From positions 1 through 64,000 of the forward strand of contig NZ_BJYT01000005.1 of the NCBI RefSeq assembly GCF_007991655.1: a DNA stretch of 64,000 nt, written 5' to 3'. The DNA is from Segetibacter aerophilus (GTDB lineage Bacteria > Bacteroidota > Bacteroidia > Chitinophagales > Chitinophagaceae). Numbering within the stretch: the stretch's first letter is position 1; each line of letters opens with the position of its first letter. Shown here in pieces: positions 62,282-64,000 of this stretch. Made by a program: the position numbers and the translations under genes. The notes beneath the pieces were generated by a model. It saw nothing but the letters and a program-made list of their open reading frames with translations. It made no database searches and was not told where the DNA came from.

Positions 62282-62830
62282 ATGCAACCGTTAACAAAAA
62301 AAGTAAAACAAGTAGAACGCAAGCCAATGACCTTTCTCGAAAGGTTATACCTTCCCGAGATTTTTAAGGGAATGGCAATTACGTTTAGTCATATTTTCAA
62401 AAAAGTTCCGACGGTTAGTTACCCGGAACAAACACGTCCTTTTGCTAAAGTGTTTCGTGGCTTACACGTCTTAAATCGGGATGAAGAAGGACGAGAGAAG
62501 TGTACTGCATGTGGTCTTTGTGCATTAGCCTGTCCTGCAGAAGCCATCACTATGGAAGCTGCTGAACGTGTGCGAGGAGAAGAGAATTTATATCGTGAGG
62601 AGAGATATGCAGCAAAATATGAGATCAACATGCTGCGCTGTATTTTTTGTGGCCTTTGTGAAGAAGCATGCCCAAAAGATGCAATCTATTTAAGTGAAAC
62701 ATTTGCTCCGGCCAACTACCAGCGTAAAGGATTTATATATGGTAAAGAAGATTTGCTGATACCTAATCCGCTTACCCAACCTGAAGAGTATGAAAAGGCT
62801 AAAGGGGAAAGGGCACCGGCAACACAATAA
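62282..62830 (+). CDS. nuoI: NADH-quinone oxidoreductase subunit I
   Basis: 182 residues of the 23-kDa ferredoxin-like subunit with clusters N6a and N6b. The two ligand motifs are CTACGLCALACP and CIFCGLCEEACP, each with the CxxCxxCxxxCP spacing. An N-terminal amphipathic segment (FLERLYLPEIFKGMAITFSHIF) contacts the membrane. 21 bp separate it from nuoJ. Confidence 0.96.
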   Translation: MQPLTKKVKQVERKPMTFLERLYLPEIFKGMAITFSHIFKKVPTVSYPEQTRPFAKVFRGLHVLNRDEEGREKCTACGLCALACPAEAITMEAAERVRGEENLYREERYAAKYEINMLRCIFCGLCEEACPKDAIYLSETFAPANYQRKGFIYGKEDLLIPNPLTQPEEYEKAKGERAPATQ

Positions 62831-62851
62831 CAACTTTACTAACCGCCACTA

Positions 62852-63355
62852 ATGAGTACAACTGAAATTTTATTCTGGTTTCTTTCCGCTCTTGCACTGG
62901 TCAGTGCTACAATGGTCTTAATAAGCAAAAATCCTGTTCACAGTATCTTGTGGCTGATCATTGTTTTCTTTGCAATTTCAGGTCATTACATTTTATTGAA
63001 CGCACAATTCTTGGCAATCGTTAACCTCATTGTATATGCGGGTGCTATAATGGTATTGTTCCTGTTTGTGGTGATGTTAATGAATTTGAATAGCGACTCG
63101 GAGCCACAGAAAAATAACCGGTTTAAAATTGCAGGTGCTATATCAGGGGGATGTTTAATGTTGATAATGATTGATGTAATTAGGGATGCGGGCGAGGTTC
63201 AGAACGCGAAAGCTTTGGTTAAAGAAGGCAATATAGGGTTGATAAAAAACCTTGGGATGGTGTTGTTTAAAGACTACGTAATTCCATTCGAAATAAGCAG
63301 TGTGCTGTTTTTAGCAGCAATGGTGGGTGCAGTAGTAATAGGTAAGAGGAATTAA
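62852..63355 (+). CDS. nuoJ: NADH-quinone oxidoreductase subunit J
   Basis: 167 residues with five membrane helices. The conserved stretch NPVHSILWLIIVFFAISGHYILLNAQFLAIVNLIVYAGAIMVLFLFVVMLMNL contains the pi-bulge helix that couples quinone chemistry to proton pumping. Normal length for the family. Confidence 0.95.
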   Translation: MSTTEILFWFLSALALVSATMVLISKNPVHSILWLIIVFFAISGHYILLNAQFLAIVNLIVYAGAIMVLFLFVVMLMNLNSDSEPQKNNRFKIAGAISGGCLMLIMIDVIRDAGEVQNAKALVKEGNIGLIKNLGMVLFKDYVIPFEISSVLFLAAMVGAVVIGKRN

Positions 63356-63440
63356 CAGCCTAGCCCGTAAGGGGAATAACGGAGCGAATATTTTGTGGTA
63401 ATTATTTAATAACAACTTAATTTCTAAAAAGAATTAAGGC

Positions 63441-63463
63441 AAAAGCCCCTTTAGGGGTTTGGG
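63441..63463. repeat. CCCCTTTAGGGG-type palindromic repeat before nuoK
   Basis: AAGCCCCTTTAGGGGTTTGG, a palindrome centred on TTTA, ends just upstream of the nuoK ATG at 63466. Related copies are at 63900-63922, 63934-63956 and 63965-63980. Confidence 0.85.
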
Positions 63464-63465
63464 GT

Positions 63466-63801
63466 ATGCCAATAACATATTATATAGTCTTATCGATTGT
63501 TCTGTTTTGCATTGGGGTTGTTGGAGTATTGACGCGGAGAAATGCAATTATCATTTTTATGTGTATTGAATTAATGTTGAATGCGGTAAACCTTTTACTT
63601 GTTGCTTTTTCAAAAATGCATAATGGAAAGGCAATAGTATCAAACCCAACTTCAACTGTAGGAATAGACGGCCAGTTGTTTGTATTTTTTATAATGGTAG
63701 TTGCGGCAGCAGAGGTTTGCGTGGGTTTGTCGATTATTGTTATGATGTATCGGAATACGCATTCTGTAGATGTAAATTTCTTAAACAGGTTAAAGAATTA
63801 G
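63466..63801 (+). CDS. nuoK: NADH-quinone oxidoreductase subunit K
   Basis: 111 residues with three membrane helices, the smallest antiporter-like-adjacent subunit. The conserved glutamates for proton transfer are in [17 protein letters not shown] and the second is in [17 protein letters not shown]. It is preceded immediately by a CCCCTTTAGGGG repeat that occupies the ribosome-binding region. Confidence 0.96.
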   Translation: MPITYYIVLSIVLFCIGVVGVLTRRNAIIIFMCIELMLNAVNLLLVAFSKMHNGKAIVSNPTSTVGIDGQLFVFFIMVVAAAEVCVGLSIIVMMYRNTHSVDVNFLNRLKN

Positions 63802-63899
63802 CCCCGGCCCTAAAGGGAGAAGAGAGTAAAGCAGGCTTATAAATAATTGGAGTTGGGCAAGGAGGATTAATTCAAAAACGTTTTTAAAATATATTTTCT

Positions 63900-63980
63900 T
63901 AAATCCCTTTAGGGATTTAGGGTTCACTTTCTTAAGCCCCTTTAGGGGTTTGGGGGCAAATTTCCTTTAGGGGTTGGGGT
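63900..63980. repeat. Cluster of three CCCTTTAGGG palindromic repeats before the next gene
   Basis: AAATCCCTTTAGGGATTTAGGG at 63900-63921, AAGCCCCTTTAGGGGTTTGG at 63934-63953 and TTTCCTTTAGGGGTTGGGG at 63961-63979. The block ends directly at the ATG of the last, partial gene. It resembles short palindromic repeats that fill intergenic spaces in many Bacteroidota. Confidence 0.85.
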
Positions 63981-63983
63981 AAT

Positions 63984-64000
63984 ATGGCAAAACTCGCTTA
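63984..64000 (+). CDS. nuoL: Partial gene at the window edge, probably nuoL
   Basis: ATG 63984 opens MAKLA, then the window ends. nuoL is expected after nuoK in the standard order, so the name is inferred from position only and not from sequence. Confidence 0.4.

Overview
The window is a piece of a Bacteroidota chromosome, most likely from the family Chitinophagaceae (inference from protein style, not from a search). Signs of this are two SusC-like/outer-membrane beta-barrel receptors with an N-terminal carboxypeptidase-like domain, a GLPGLI-family protein, BshA (bacillithiol), a short NuoG, promoters of the TTTG / TAnnTTTG type, and start codons in A-rich rather than Shine-Dalgarno contexts. 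No prophage, insertion sequence, CRISPR array or rRNA is visible. The only tRNA gene is tRNA-His(GTG).

Layout. 1-266: heptanucleotide tandem array. 0.4-11.2 kb: unlinked housekeeping and hypothetical genes (aldo/keto reductase, aspartyl protease with PDZ, LytTR protein, bshA, M28 peptidase, RsmI-like methylase, EI24 protein, alkyladenine glycosylase, a frameshifted GNAT gene, pcm). 11.2-24.8 kb: receptor, DUF445, tRNA-His, tail-specific protease, methyltransferase, ispH, cmk, clpC, STAS protein, RNase Z. 25-34.6 kb: ABC ATPase with TolC, sugar-phosphate isomerase-like protein, DoxX, purine permease, MpaB-type oxygenase, cupin, KDPG aldolase, Gfo/Idh/MocA dehydrogenase. 34.8-36.2 kb: a 37-residue membrane peptide and queA. 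36.5-41.3 kb: a surface-glycan initiation cluster (DegT aminotransferase, PglC-like transferase, PglF/CapD-like dehydratase, CpsB-like phosphatase). 41.4-49.4 kb: alcohol dehydrogenase, then a receptor / GLPGLI / histidine kinase / response regulator group. 49.5-53.7 kb: ychF, SpmAB fusion, acyl-CoA dehydrogenase. 53.7-64 kb: complex I genes nuoA-nuoK and the first bases of the next gene (probably nuoL), interrupted by a VOC-family gene.

Two patterns go beyond ordinary annotation. First, a dispersed 27-bp motif, extending to roughly 50 bp in the better copies, occurs about 14 times and always between genes. It has two sequence classes with a compensatory base change in a small dyad, and three places hold two copies as inverted pairs 137-215 bp long overall, which looks like a small non-autonomous element. 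Second, TTAAC direct repeats with a 10-bp period lie upstream of both the receptor at 42.9 kb and the GLPGLI gene at 46.9 kb. They are a plausible binding site for the OmpR-type regulator encoded beside them.

All calls come from reading the sequence and from family knowledge. No database search was run.
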